Origin: Gaeumannomyces sp. JS-464
Taxonomy: Eukaryota; Ascomycota; Sordariomycetes; Magnaporthales; Magnaporthaceae
Assembly (NCBI GenBank): GCA_002197995.1
Contig: NGZR01000003.1
Span: 3,472,001-3,536,000 of the forward strand
DNA: 64,000 bases
Reading direction: 5' to 3'
This document shows, in pieces, positions 1 through 12,052 of the stretch (position 1 is the first letter of the stretch; each line of letters starts with the position of its first letter). The notes under the pieces are model-generated. The model did no database searches and was not told the origin of the DNA. It saw only the letters and a program-made list of their open reading frames with translations. Made by a program: the position numbers and the translations under genes.

Positions 1-1311
1 TCCTACTGTCCACAGAGCCCAAGCTGTCGTCATTAGAGCCTTGCGGCGCCTCGTTCAGTCCACCCAGGGCGCCAGTGCCCGCAATTTGCTCCCACTTCAT
101 ACTGTCGAGAGTCGACTCCTCGGTGGCGATGAGCATATTCAGAGAGTCTTCGTTATGAGACGCAGCGATCCTCTTCAGGGACTCAAGATAGATGGCGCGA
201 TGCGAATGATCCGTATCCACCCGATTCTGGCATTCGTACGCATATGCGAAATATTTCCAAAGGGTTCGTTCCGTCAAGCCCAGGATTTCGTAGTCCACAC
301 GGTCCTCAGCCGATACTCGAAACGCCTTAGGCTCGAGCTCGAGGAAACCGTCGAGTTGGTTGTTGCTGCAGTGGAACGCGAGTCTGAGGTTCTCCAACGT
401 AGTCGCGAACACGTCTGGGTCCGGTGTAGTGTTGTCCCTCCTAAGGTTGTTGAGCTCATACAGTAGGTCCTGGAAGAACGACTGCCTCGAGGGAACCACC
501 GCGGGGTTTCTTGGCGGAGGGTCATCATCCTGCAAGTTGGGGAGCTTCCAGAACTCAGAGTCGGCGTCAATTTCCTTCTCAAACCCCAGAAACTCGAACA
601 AGCTGTTTCCGCTTTCCTCGGTCCCAAACTGAACAGCAAACTTGATGTTGCGAACGTTGATGCGCTGGGATCGGCGTTGATCTGGCGGCATCAGTGCGTC
701 TGATAGGTAGTGATGCAGATGTTTGGGGGCCATATTCTCATCTGTTGCCTTTTGGAACCTCTCCGGGTTGGTTTCGATCCCCAGCTGCAACCGCCTTTTC
801 ACCGCATCGTCGTCGGTGAGGCTCCTAGCGTGCTCAGCCGGGAGACGTGGGAGCGAAACCTCGATGGCGACCCGAAAAGAGCATTCTGGGGCAGAGCACC
901 TGTATGCCGCATGGCCACAGCAGCAGAGGAACTTGACGTCGCGCCCTCCGCCCAGGCGGCACGGCTCGAGGTCCCTGACATTGACCTGCGTGGGGTACCA
1001 TATGGTGTAGAGGCTTGGCCGGATTGTTGTTGAATCTCCCGCAGAGCTTCCCCGTCGGGGCAGAGATACGCAAGATGAAGTGATGCAGGCAGCGCTTGCA
1101 CATTGTTGAGACTATGATGAGATAATTGGTCACCAGCCTGGCGCAGCCCGGTGTTGACGCATTGCTCAGGTTTCACCACCAGATCGTGTGTGCCGCCCAG
1201 CGGGAGACAACCGACATTGAAGCCGGGCTCCTCGTCACCGAGGCCACGGACGAGGAAGTCGTCGATCCATTTGTGTGCCAGACGCCCTGGGCCGAAAGAT
1301 ATGCTTGCCAT
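1..1311 (-). CDS. Ubp2-like ubiquitin C-terminal hydrolase, N-terminal part (cut by window edge, frameshifted)
   Basis: This resembles the N-terminal regulatory region of fungal Ubp2 (USP25/28-like) deubiquitinases; the catalytic USP domain would lie beyond position 1. I start it at ATG 1311 (MASISFGPGRLAHKW), a motif typical of this family's start. Next come a Cys pair with His (CKRCLHHF), a PLHHM segment, then a second Cys group (CSAPECSFRVAIEVSLPRLP), followed by an uninterrupted stretch from about 960 down to 1. The stretch includes LFEFLGF and FFQDLLYELNNLRR, both like Ubp2. The protein passes through three reading frames, with shifts near 1130 and near 1000 and no intron room at either place. 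I read these as sequence errors, not decay. Family assignment is by remembered sequence pattern and moderately sure. The role, cleaving K63-linked chains opposite Rsp5, is family knowledge. Confidence 0.65.
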
Positions 1312-2779
1312 TAGCTTGGTCAACGAGACGCCGGACGCGGGGAGCAACATACCGAAGCCCTTGGGGGCGGGCTGGTGCCAACCGCGGTGGCGGTGGGCAT
1401 AATGGGCGGTTCATCGTACCCTTGGCATAGTCAGTTAACGCAACGAGCACCATGCTGGCGAGATGCACAAAACACAATCTAACTGTGAAAATCGCTGTAT
1501 GGAAGGGCGTTTGTTGTAGAAGAAAAGCTATGTCTTGGGCAGTCCGAGCGGAGCAATGATGTGCACCAAGGAAGTAAGCCGAGCCCGCCTGGTGCCACGG
1601 TGGAAGTCCAAGAATGCAAGGAGCTTCACGGGATTGCAATACTCAGGTATCAAGTCGGTGCCCGGAAGCAGCCAAATTGGGGACAGCGTAAGCGAGATAG
1701 CTAGGCATGTGGGGTTTGAGAATGGAAAGTCACCAAGGGAAAGATGGTTGAACATCCAGATGCTGGGGCAAACAAGGTGAATATGAAGATGGTTTTTTCG
1801 GAGGGTTTGTCAGAGGAGTGAGACGACGATGATGACGATGACAACGACAAGGTAGGGGTAGAAACGACACCCGGCCGCGGGGCAGTTCGCGTCCGCGCGG
1901 CCCGTGGCAAAGCAGAAGGACAGCAGGATTAAAAACGTATCGTGGGTAGACAAGTGGCTCAGAGATACTGGTCCTAACAAAATAGGCACCTAGATACCTA
2001 GGAGGACAACAAGCGAAACGGGGGACCCACATGAAGTCCAGAGATGCACGGGTATGCGGTGGACGTTGAGTGAAAACCGTGGCGTGGGCCGCCTGCGTTT
2101 CGCGCCGGGTTTCGCTACGCTATCCGGGCCTGGCAGAAACCGATGGAATGGCGGGGTAGCGCGACCGAGGCGGCACAGCGTTCTAGATGAGCCCCGTCTG
2201 GCGCGGGTGATGTTTGTGCTCGCCTGCGTGCTGGCCAGCGAGCATGCATAGACCCTCGGGACTTGCCTCCAGGGTGTCGCGGTGGCGTTTGTGCGTCACC
2301 AGGCGGAAGCTGACGCAGCCTCTAGCCTCCCAACGTCTCCGCAGTGAATATGTCGCGTGTGGCTGGGTCCAGGATGTAATCTCGCAACAATCGAGGGAAT
2401 GCTGGCCACGGCAGGTAGTGGCGGGCCAGCCCAGCTCAACCCAGCACACATCCCAGCACCAAAGTCAACATCGAAGGCAAATAGTGGAGATGGTGCTTAC
2501 ATAATATTCAATGCACGTGATGGTCTCGCTGCGGAGCTTTTGAGGCCCCGTCAATGACAAGCTCGCAAGCCAATCAGAGAAAAGTAATTGGATGGAAGCT
2601 TTGTCGGCCCACCTCGTCTCGGTGCGTCTTTGCATCCGACCAAGTTCACTCCACTCGTGCAGACTCCTCCCGACCGAACCTATATCTCGCGGCTCGCCTC
2701 TCGCAAAACTCAACCCCAACAAGACCCGAAAACTCCCTGCCACGCACCCAATCGCGCGGTCAGCAGCAACCGAGACAAG
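1312..2779. promoter_or_regulatory. Divergent intergenic region, Ubp2-like / complex I subunit
   Basis: About 1.5 kb between two divergent starts. Short open frames on both strands overlap one another and show no recognisable protein features. A TACCTAGG-type motif lies at 1994-2002. Presumed promoters and leaders for both genes; no individual site can be supported. Confidence 0.5.
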
Positions 2780-3657
2780 ATGGCCGGCGGACACGGCAGC
2801 GAGGGTGATGCCTACCACCCCCAGGATGCCGTCAAGAACGGCATCACTGCCGCGCTCACCTATGGCGGCGTTGGCTTGTTCGCCTCGTCGCTCCAGAGCG
2901 CCGTCCAGCGCCAGCCTGTCGGCTCCATGGCCGCCTTCACCCGCTTCGGCGGCAACATCGGCACCTTTGGTCAGTCCTGCCGCGCCCAGCCGCCGCGGCC
3001 TGCTCGACTGCGCTCTCTCTTCCCCGCGCGTGACTGACACCAAGCCATGCGCGACGCTCAACAGCCCTGGTCGGCGGGGTCTTCGAGTTCTCCAAAACCG
3101 CCTCGGCAAACCTGCGCCAGAAGGAGGACCCCTATAACACAGCGATTGGTGGATTCCTCGGCGGCTCAATACTGGGAATGCGGAGTACGACAAACCTTTC
3201 TCATGCGCCAGCCTCCTACATCCGTCGCGGCCAACGCTTCATTTGCGACGTATGGATTACTGACGCGACCTCTTAACAGGCATGCGGATGCCCATGATCC
3301 TGGGATACGGAGCAGGAGTGTCGATCATTTTGTCTGCTTTCGACTATACCGGCAACTCGCTGAGGGGATGGGGTAAGGACCCCAAGGTGGACGATTACGA
3401 GCGCAAGGAGGCCTTGAGGAAGAACCGGAGGAGGCCACTTGAGGAGACAATCGCCGAAATCGGCGAAGCCAGAGGTGAGTGTTCCTGACGCCGTCCGCCC
3501 CTTGCCTCCTCGGCCGCCCATGCTGACAGTATCCCGTCTGTGACCAGGCATCCAGCCTCCTGGCTACGAGGAGCGCCGTCGCCAGAGACTCAAGGAGAAG
3601 TATGGTGTCGAGATTAACCCCGTATGCGCAGACCCGAACCAAGCGGCCTCAAGCTAA
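2780..3657 (+). CDS. NADH:ubiquinone oxidoreductase subunit, NDUFA11 / 21.3 kDa type (Tim17 family)
   Basis: Accessory subunit of mitochondrial complex I, inner membrane, matching the Neurospora 21.3 kDa NUO subunit (NDUFA11 homologue). Four exons: 2780-2969, 3065-3184, 3280-3474 and 3548-3657. All junctions are GT..AG and keep frame, giving 204 residues. The N terminus MAGGHGSEGDAYHPQDAVK is characteristic. The Gly-rich Tim17-like hydrophobic segments follow (TAALTYGGVGLFASSLQSAV, GGFLGGSILGM, MILGYGAGVSIILSAFDYTG). The conserved matrix tail has ERKEALRKNRRRPLEETIAE and a C-terminal GYEERRRQRLKEKYGVEI. No frameshift. Its 3' end faces MSH2, about 600 bp away. Confidence 0.88.
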
Positions 3658-4259
3658 GGAGGCACAGTTCCTGTTGTTCGTGGTCTTGCGTATACTGTAT
3701 ATATTTAGCGCTCAGCATCTGCCCCAGTGACGGCTCCGAATGCCTTTTCCTGACGGTAGACTGGGAATTGAACTGTACCAACGGTCGCCCTCGCGGACGG
3801 CCCGGCTCTGTGGCTCGTGATAAGCTCTCGCTTAACGCCAGCCGGCTGTTCCATGATAACGGTATGTTTCTTCCCTTTCCTTCCCATCTAGTCGCCCCTT
3901 TCCATGATGATTGTTTAGAGGCTGTTTATGAATTTGTCTTCGACAAACATGGTTATAAATCAAACACTGTTCACCTTTTATCTGATAACATTTGGGTCTT
4001 CTATTTTGCTTCAACACATTGTTCTGAAGCCTGGAGCAACAACGCTAACTCGCGATCAATTTCTTAGTGCACAAGTCCTATTTGGTTGTAACCCATATTA
4101 CCAGCTCACCCTTGAGCGTAGTTTCCATCCCAGATATGGCGCTGGCTCTTTGGCTTCTCTTCGCTTCTGTCCATAATCGAACCCCAACGCCTCAAATCAA
4201 GAAAGTAAGCAATGCGATTCCATCATATTACCCATCATGTAGTACGCCAAACACAATTT
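3658..4259. other. Convergent intergenic region, complex I subunit / MSH2
   Basis: About 600 bp holding the 3' ends of two converging transcripts. I see no gene, RNA or repeat in it. Confidence 0.5.
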
Positions 4260-7118
4260 CTACAGCGCCTTGACCGACTGGAAAAAAGGGTTCTGCAGGA
4301 GAGTGGCGTCCGCCGCAACCAACTCCTTCATCTTGGCGACCATCTGGTCCCTGGTCAAGTTTCTATCTTTGACCTCATCCTTCCACTTGACCAGTATTTC
4401 CTTGAGGCGTGCGCTGCCCTGCTCGACATCCTCCTTGCTGTACTGCAGGCCGAGGCTGTCATGTTTGGCCGTGAAGTCTTCCAGTTCGTCCGCCTTCCTC
4501 TTGGCCATACGCACGACCTTGTCCGGGAACCGCACCAGCTCGGCAACGTGGATGCCAAAGCTCTGGTCGCAAATCCCCGGCTCGACCTTGTAGAGGAGCG
4601 TCACCTCGCGCTTCTCGTCCTCCTTGGCAGAGGCCGATGTGCCGCTGATGTGCGCAGTGACGTGCAGGTTGGTCACCTGTCGATGCTGATCCGCCAGCGC
4701 CGTAAGCTCGTGGAAGTGCGTGGCAAAGAGGGCCGCGCAGCCGATCTCGCGCACGATATGTTCCGAGATGGCCCAGGCGAGTCCAAAACCATCGTAGGTC
4801 GAGGTGCCGCGACCGAGCTCGTCAATGATGATGAGCGAGTCCGCCGTCGCCGACTTTAGGATGTTGGCCGTCTCCAACATCTCTGCCATGAAGGTCGAGA
4901 CACCCTTGAGCTGCGAGTCGCTCGCGCCCACACGCGCCAGGATAGCGTCGTACACTGTGATCTCAGCCTCCGCGCAGGGCACGAAGCAGCCGATCTGCGC
5001 CATCAGCGCAATAACACCCACCTGGCGGATGTATGTCGATTTTCCGCCCATATTAGGACCAGTGATGATAAGAAACGACGAGCCTTCGCGGTCAAGCTCC
5101 ACGTCGTTGGTGATAAACTGCACGTCGTCCTGCATCTCCAGGCACGGATGGCGGGCCTCTTTGAGCAGAGTCCTGCCCTCGCCGCGGGCGTGAACCTTGG
5201 GCCGGACATATGATATCGGGGCGTGGACGGAACAGTGCGCGAAGGAGACAATGACGTCGAGGTGGGCCAGGACACCAGCCAGCCGCTCGAGAAGCGGCGC
5301 GTAGGACGCAGCTACGCTGACCACCTCGCTCACCAGGCTCCCCTGTGTCCTATCGTAGTTCTTGGAGAGCTGGTCGAACTCGCGGCGAAGAGACTGCAGG
5401 TGCTTGGTTGTGAAGTAGACTCCGTTCTTCTGGGTCGAGCACTCTTGATATCCGGATGTATTGCGTATGCAACCGGCCTCTGTCCTCGTCAGCCTCATGC
5501 ACCAGCCGTGGACCTTGTGGTTCTCCAGAAAGATCTTCTTGTCCATTTCCTGGCCAAGATCATCCGCAGCCTTGGAGAACTCCTTGTTCATGTCTGACCG
5601 CAACCGATCAAGCTTCTTCCTGATGATGCGAAGGCCATCATCGAACTCGGGCTTGATAATGAATTCGTGGTTGTCCAGCGCATCAAGATCCACGGTGGTC
5701 TCGACCATCTCCTGCAGACGCACGAGGTTATCTGATAGTTCCCGCAGCTTAGTCGTGTAGGCTGCATCGAGGGGGTCTCGATACGCCTCGTCCATGACGC
5801 CCTCGAACGTGCCAATGAAGCCAGGCAGGCGTATAACGACCTGATACGTCCTGACAACATCTTCCAGGTTCGCCTTCTTCCTCTGGAAACGCTTGGCGAG
5901 CCTGTACAGGTCCGGAACAGACCTGAGATGCTCCTCCTGCATCGTCTGACGCAGCTCTGTGTCATTCATGAAGGCCTCCACGAGCTGCTGTCTCGATTCG
6001 ATCTCCTCCTTATTCATGAGTGGCTGCTTTAGCCACTGGGAGAGAAGCCGACTTCCCACAGGGGTCTTGCAGTGATTGAGCAGGCCGAACAAGCTCATCG
6101 TCTTGGACCCGTCCCTAGCACCGGGCATCAGGTTGAGCGCCTTGAGCGCGGCCGCGTCAAGCTTCATAAACTGCGACAGGTCGTGCTGGAAGAGCTGATA
6201 CTGGCCAAAGTTGAAAGGATCCTGGAGCACGTTCAGATACCTGATCAATGCCGCGGCAGCGCCCATGGCGAGCTTGAGGTCCGTCTGTGGCAGAAGGCTA
6301 GCCGACCTCTCGTCTTTGAGTAGCCTGGCTAGATCCTGCTCGATGTCTTTGGTGCCGAAATCGCTCACCGACCGCTCCGACATGGCAATGCCGCAGCTGT
6401 CGACGATCTGCTTCAATTTTGCAAGGTCCGGGTCCTTGTTGGCATCGGCCTTGTCGTGCTGTATCAGACACTCCTTGACGCCAAGCTGGATAAGGAGAGC
6501 CTCGAAGTTGGAGAAGAGATCGTTGTCTAGGAATTCGCTGACCCCGAGCTCGCGCACACTCGCGTCTGCGAAGCAGACGCCGACATTACGGGCCTCAGAG
6601 GCCTTTGTGGATATCTTGACGGCCAGAATCATTGGTGCCGAGTCCGACTGTCCGAGCTCTTCTTCGACATCTTGCAGGTTTCCGGGCGACGCTTGTTTCG
6701 TAACCTTCCAGTTCATACGACCGTTGGGGCTCTCGTAAATCTCCACCCTCTTTCCGAGCTTGTGGAGAGCGTCTCGAAGGAACTGACGGAAGACCGTCAC
6801 GGTCATGGTCACTGAGGGCAGGCCAGTGTGGTCGCTGCGGCCAAGATGCCTAACCACCGAGGTGGTCTTGTAGACCTAGAGATTATAACCATGCCCGGGT
6901 CAGTAACACTTCTGACTGGAAGCATAGTGCCTTGGAAATTTCATAGATTGCCAATAACTTACTGTCTGGGCAATGAAGTTGGCATCTTTTCCATGTGCAG
7001 TATACCAGTCGCCCCGGTCGAATATCCGTATTGTGTCTTCGTGTGTGGAGGGCAGCGACTTGAAATATCGTATGAAGCCATGCTCGTCGTCCACCTTCAG
7101 CTCTGGTCGGGAGGACAT
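4260..7118 (-). CDS. msh2: DNA mismatch repair ATPase MSH2
   Basis: MutS homologue that pairs with MSH6 or MSH3 to recognise mismatches and small loops in the nucleus. Two exons: 7118-6963 starts with MSSRPELKVDDEHGFIRYFK, and 6875-4260 continues after an intron with donor GTAAGT and acceptor CTCTAG. The join reads NFIAQT-VYKTTSVVRHLG. The product is 923 residues, the usual MSH2 length. It has the N-terminal mismatch-binding domain, a connector and lever region, and a C-terminal ABC ATPase. The Walker A is GPNMGGKSTYIRQVGV, the Walker B is SLIIIDELGRGTSTYDGFG, and the switch motif is ALFATHFHELTALADQ. The frame is open throughout, so this long gene has no indel, unlike several neighbours. It is transcribed divergently from TRM10 across about 470 bp. 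Confidence 0.97.
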
Positions 7119-7586
7119 GTTCTGCGGATTGATGTTCTAGAAAGAGAGCCTGGGGCAGGTTCCGCGGCTACAGTGGACAGACTCGAGGCTTTACAATGCT
7201 GTTGTGTGCTGTTGGACAATGGAAAGCGGCATGAAAGTGTGGATTGTGGAGAGCAATTGGGGAGGCTCGACTTGGCCAAAGGACGCGTTGGACTAAATCA
7301 ATTAAACCAAGACGCGACGGGGCGTCTTCCAGCTCCTAGGTAACCCCGGGACCACCGCACCCTGCCAGTCCCGCCTAACCACGCGCCTGGTCCACCCAAT
7401 TTCAGCCCTGGGACAAAAAAAAAAAGTCCCAACCCCACTGTTGCGCAACGACGTCAGCTCCAGAGGCTCAAGCAAAAGCACGTTAAACTCCCACCTATCA
7501 GTCGCGGCATGTATTAAGCGGTGCTTTGAAACCCATCCTTCTGATCTAGCTCCATGGGGGGCAGCGCCTCTCGCTAGACAAGCGCG
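7119..7586. promoter_or_regulatory. Divergent MSH2 / TRM10 promoter region with an A11-loop inverted repeat
   Basis: About 470 bp separate the MSH2 and TRM10 starts, so both promoters lie here. A perfect 6-bp inverted repeat, TGGGAC at 7409-7414 and GTCCCA at 7426-7431, flanks an 11-base A run. No other site is clear. Confidence 0.5.
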
Positions 7587-8899
7587 ATGGCAGACTCGAC
7601 TCACATTTCCGAAAACCAAATATCCACTGGGAAGCTCCCACGGCGACACACAGCTCCCGACAGCACACGATCCAACACCCCAGAGCACCGAGATCCCCGA
7701 GGATTCCTCGACGCGCACGGACGCCGACCACCAGCAGAATCCGACGAAAATGCCGGTGATGCTGCCAAGCGGCGAGCCGGCACAGCTGCCGATATCGAAG
7801 AGCCAGCAAAGAAGCGAAGCGCCAGCGCATGTGGGAAGAGCGCAAGGACGACCGCAAGCGCCTCAGGAAGGAGAAGCGTTACCAGCAGCAGGCCAAGAGG
7901 CGCGCGGTCAGGGCCGAGCGAGCCGCCGAGCTCGAAGCGACAGGCCTGGACCCCAAGGCGGCGTTCGAGGCGGCCAAGCCCCCTCGCCGGGCACCGCCGC
8001 GGCAGGCGCCCGTCACCATAATCCTCGACTGCGACTTTGAGAAGTACATGTCGGAAAAGGAGCTCGTCTCGCTCTCGAGCCAAATCGTGCGCTCATACTC
8101 GGATAACCGCGCCGCCTCGGTCCAAGCCCACCTCGTCATCAGTTCATGGGGCGGCAAACTGCGGGAGAGGTTCGAGACCGTGCTGGGGAATTCCCATGGC
8201 GGGTGGAAAGGCACCCGCTTTTCCGAGGCGGACTTTGTGGAGGCGGGAAAGGAAGCTCTTGAGATGATGAAAGGCCCCAAAGGTGGCGTCCTAGTCGATA
8301 GCCTGCAGCCCCAGGTAACGTCGGCAGAAGCGGCAGCAGGGGAGGGAACAGTAGCCCCGCCAGCAAAGGCCTCCATCACGAAAGATGCCCAGGACCCAAC
8401 CCCGGTCCCCGAACCTGAGCCGGACTGGCAAGACCCCTCAATAGTCTATCTGACGGCGGACTCTCCCTACACCCTAGAGAGGCTGGAGCCAAACACGAGC
8501 TACGTGATTGGCGGTATCATTGACCGGAACCGGGAGAAGGGCCTGTGCTATAAGCGCGCCAGCGAGAGGGGCGTGCGCACGGCAAAATTGCCCATTGGCG
8601 AGTATATGGTCATGGCAAGTCGCAAGGTTCTAACGACTAACCAGGTTGTCGAAATCATGGTGAAGTGGCTGGAGTGTGGCGATTGGAAGGTGGCCTTTCA
8701 GCAAGCCATTCCCAAGAGGAAAGGTGGCGTACTGAAGGGTGATGACCTGGACGCAGAGAACGCGGGCGCAAACGACCCAGATGACCAAGGGCCTGAGCAG
8801 GAACACGTTGCCGAGGATGACGAGGAGGAGAACGAGGCCGCAAACGACGGTGATATCAATATCGGGGAAGTCAAGGAAGGAGTCGATACCCAACCATGA
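7587..8899 (+). CDS. trm10: tRNA (guanine-9-N1)-methyltransferase TRM10
   Basis: SPOUT-class methyltransferase that forms m1G9 in tRNAs. The C-terminal frame from 7829 is unbroken and diagnostic: KRQRMWEERKDDRKRLRKEK (basic N-terminal helix), VTIILDCDFEKYMSEKELVS, the conserved IVYLTADSPYTLERLEPNTS, YVIGGIIDRNREKGLCYKRA and LPIGEYMVMASRKVLTTNQV, which match the TRM10 fold in order. An acidic tail rich in E and D ends at 8899. The N terminus is unsure. ATG 7587 (MADSTHISENQ) is in one frame, the conserved PSGEPAQLPISKSQ piece is in a second, and the body is in a third, with no intron room between, so one or two indels lie within about 7640-7810. A polyadenylation-like AATAAA lies just after the stop (about 8922). 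Confidence 0.9.
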
Positions 8900-9356
8900 A
8901 ACACTCAGGTTGCCAAACACAATAAAAAAATAAAGACAACCAACCCTAGGAGCACATCCTAACATGCATAGGAACATGACTTCTGTTAAATACCCGAGCA
9001 CCTGGCCGGTAGTGAGAATCCCAGGTTGCATATAGAGCTATGTTTTCCCTTGCCTTTTCCTAACTACCCAATCGTTCCCTGCTGTTGTCTCGTTCCGCAT
9101 TGCTTTACCTAGCCGTATACTCAGGTATTCTACTACTTGGTTTGAAGGGGAGTAAATTCGGGACTATCTGGTGATGGAAGATTCCGCTGTTCGAAGTATA
9201 ACCGGGTTGAAAAAAAAATCCATGATTACCTAGGTACCATTTATAAGCTCCCGCTATTCATTTCACAAATCACTCATTACAAAAGCGTTCGGTTTTGTCA
9301 AAAGACCCGGCAAGTCCATCGACAAAAACGGGAAATCTTACCTGGTATTAAACCAT
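8900..9356. other. Convergent intergenic region, TRM10 / primase
   Basis: AT-richer than its surroundings. Contains an AATAAA near 8922 and a TTACCTAGGTACCAT motif at 9226-9240. No gene is visible. Confidence 0.45.
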
Positions 9357-11200
9357 TTAGAATTCCATAGAATCGACCCCATCCGTTTCCCGCTTGATCT
9401 TGGGGTCGCGCTCGTCCTTCATCAAGGCCGACACGAAGGCCCGGAACTGTTCGATGTACGGCTTCAAGCTCGTCTTCTCCCAATCCTGAACCGTTTTTCC
9501 CTGGCTCCCCTCCGCGTCACCCTCGGGTTCCTTCCAAGCGTCAATCTCTTGCAGCAGGCTCTGGACCGTTGGAACCCCAAGCGGGTCAAAGTCCGCCAGG
9601 TGCCGGGTGTCGATAGGCACGCATACGCGGCCAGTTCCTGGATGCACAACGAAGGGGCTTTTGAGTAGATGGTTGAGCTTCTTGCTGACCTCGATATCGA
9701 GACGCGGATAGGTGTACTCTAGTACGACATCCTGCTTGGCCTCTAGCAGGGCCTTGGCGTCAAGGGCCCGCGATGCGCCCGTCTTTGCGACGGCGTCGAT
9801 ATCGGCCCATTTGGATGCCGACGATCGCCCTGGGGACGAGGCCCATTTTTTGCGTAGAGAGTCGTTCAGGGTCCTGTCCGGGAGAAGCTGCAGTAGCTTC
9901 TCGGCCTGCTCATTCGACTCCCAGGGGTTTTGCTCCCGGAGCACATCCTCCTGGAAGTGGGTCTTGAGGATGTCGAGGCTGCGTCTATCGAGGTTGAAGC
10001 AGCGAGACGAGTTAGTTCCATGATACCGCTGATGTCCGCCCATTACCCCAAGGACTCAGAGTAATCAACCAAGGATATCTACCAAAGAACACTCACGTCA
10101 GATGTGGGTGAAGTGGCCTGCGGACGTTGACTTTTTTACCGCTCTGCGCACCACCTCCGAATGACTTCGAGGTAGCCCGCGATGGCGCGACGCCTCTGGT
10201 CGTCCATGGAGCGGACCTTCTTGTCGCAGACCCAAGCGTGCACACCTCGACGCCCCGAGTAGACCCACATGATGTGGCGGAAGCCAAAGTCTTCGCGCAG
10301 GGCCACATCGACCGTCTTGATGGCCATGGTCATGAATTGCCAGCAGCGGTTGCAGATGTTGGCCTTGTCGCAACATGTTCGGATCTCGTCGTAGTCCGTC
10401 AGATCGATATCGAAGCACAGCTCCTTCGCGAGCGGCTTGAATGCGGCCGAGTTGCGCAACGTCTTGCGGTCGCGCGGGTTTGTGGTATAGACGGGCCCAA
10501 TCTCGAACCGGGAAGGGTTCAACCGGAGCACGTCTTTTCGGAGGCTATGAAGATGGTGCAGGGTCGGTCAGCCTTCCTTGCAGAGACACTATGGCGCGAG
10601 ATCAGGGGGTCGCTCGGGAGTGGGAGGGGACTAACTGGTCGGATGTTGGGAAGGACTGGTATCGCAGGTACGCATCGTTCTGCAGCGTGAAGGCAAATTC
10701 TCGATGGCCAAAGTCGTTGGTGGGGTTCGGACTGTGGTTGAGCCACTGAAACAAGTATCTCCAGGGAAAGAGTCGTTGGTAGAAGCTGCGCATCACCTCG
10801 GGATCCGAGGCGTGCATAGACGAAACATGTCTGCAACCCAAGTCAGCATTCTGACAGCGGCGTGGTTGACACTACATCTGGGCAGAAAGTACGCACATTG
10901 GAGAAGACGGCGCCGGTGGGGGGCTTGACGGCTTCGGGACCTGGGCCGGGCGTGAGCTGCTCGGAAATTCGTCGTCCGATTCGATATCTGAAAACATATC
11001 CTCAAGCTTCACCTGCTGTGTTTCCTTCTTCATCTCTGCGGCCGCTGGCTCTCCTCGCGGCGGCAGGAGCTCTGCCTCGGCCATGGCGACATCGTCTTGC
11101 GGCGCCTGGTTGTCCCGCTGACGGGCGCCATGGACTGAGCCGTGGAGTCCTGGGTTGTGCCAGGGGTCGAGTCCTCTTGAGATATCGAGTGAGGCATGGT
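9357..11200 (-). CDS. DNA primase small (catalytic) subunit
   Basis: PriS/Pri1 of the polymerase alpha-primase complex; makes RNA primers in the nucleus. At least four exons. Exon 1 is acidic and low-complexity (LEDMFSDIESDDEFPSSS) with start at about 11195 (MPHSISQEDS) or the internal MAEAELLPP. Exon 2 is about 10830-10646 (FYQRLFPWRYLFQWLNHSP). Exon 3 is about 10546-10089 and holds the catalytic and zinc-site region: REFAF upstream, FDIDLTDYDEIRTCC with the catalytic acidic residues, CDKANICNRCWQFM, and WVYSGRRGVHAWVCD. Exon 4 is about 10004-9357 (RSLDILKTHFQEDVL to the stop). The exon 2-3 join gives TSD-HLRKDVLRLNPSRFEI. A frameshift near 10140 separates EVI from SGKKVNVRRPLHPHL. Exon 1 may carry another. 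This is an essential single-copy gene, so the breaks are probably errors. Confidence 0.92.
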
Positions 11201-12052
11201 CGAAGAAACAGGTGTTTCGGTGGGGTGGATAGGCAGGTGCCAAGGTAGCGGCTATGCTCTTGGGTTCCGATCCAGCCCAATGCGCCGTTGAGGGCTGGCT
11301 GCGTTCTCGAAGTCGCAAGTGCAGTGATTTTTGGTGGAGGGGCGATGTGAGCTCGTCAAACACGCGCCGGGCGCGCCGACGCGTAGAGCACTTTACGTCC
11401 TGCCCCAATCCGTCCCGCTGGGTCTGGGTGGTGGTGTGTGGGGGTGAGATTGGCCGTCCAGAATACCCGCAGAGATCATGAAAGCGCAGATACATCCAAG
11501 ATTCTGGCGAAATTCTGCCGACGGAATGCACCCCTGCCTATACCAGGTAACCCCCGGGGACCTAGCAAGCACTCCATGTGATGTGCCTTGTGTTCAGAAG
11601 TGGTAGTCGGCCGGCCGACGTTTTGATGAGGCGACGGATAACGATGGCCGCCATGGCGAAGATTTCGCAGTCTCTTGGCGGTGAGGGTCGGTCTCGTGCG
11701 AAATGCATGGCCCAGCCGAGCCGACCTCATCCGTTTTCACTCTTTGCTTTCAAGATTGAGGAGCTGCGTCTAGACTCTCGCCCCCTCTGCGCCGCGTCCA
11801 CGTCGTTTTGTTCGATTTGCTGGCAGTAGCAGCCAATACGCCAACCCCGGCGTCCGACTCCAATACCCACCACAATCCCTGTCAACGTCATTGAAATCGG
11901 GGGACGGCCAACTTTCCGCCTCAACACACACTAACCGAGCTTGGAGCAGCCCCCGACGACGGTGCGAGGTTTCGTCTGCCATAAATCACCCTCGCCGGTC
12001 AGGCTTCTCCCGAGTAATATTTGTGCCGTCGTTGCTCCCCCGCTGCGTGCAA
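11201..12052. promoter_or_regulatory. Divergent intergenic region, primase / GH5 glucosidase
   Basis: About 850 bp between divergent genes. Short overlapping frames only. Presumed to hold both promoters; no specific site is supported. Confidence 0.45.

Noticed and set aside
9298..11531. Long opposite-strand and other-frame ORFs over the primase, GH5 gene, Gln-rich gene and SPT7
   Set aside because: They are antisense or alternate-frame shadows of the coding exons, low complexity or Arg-rich, and carry none of the conserved motifs.
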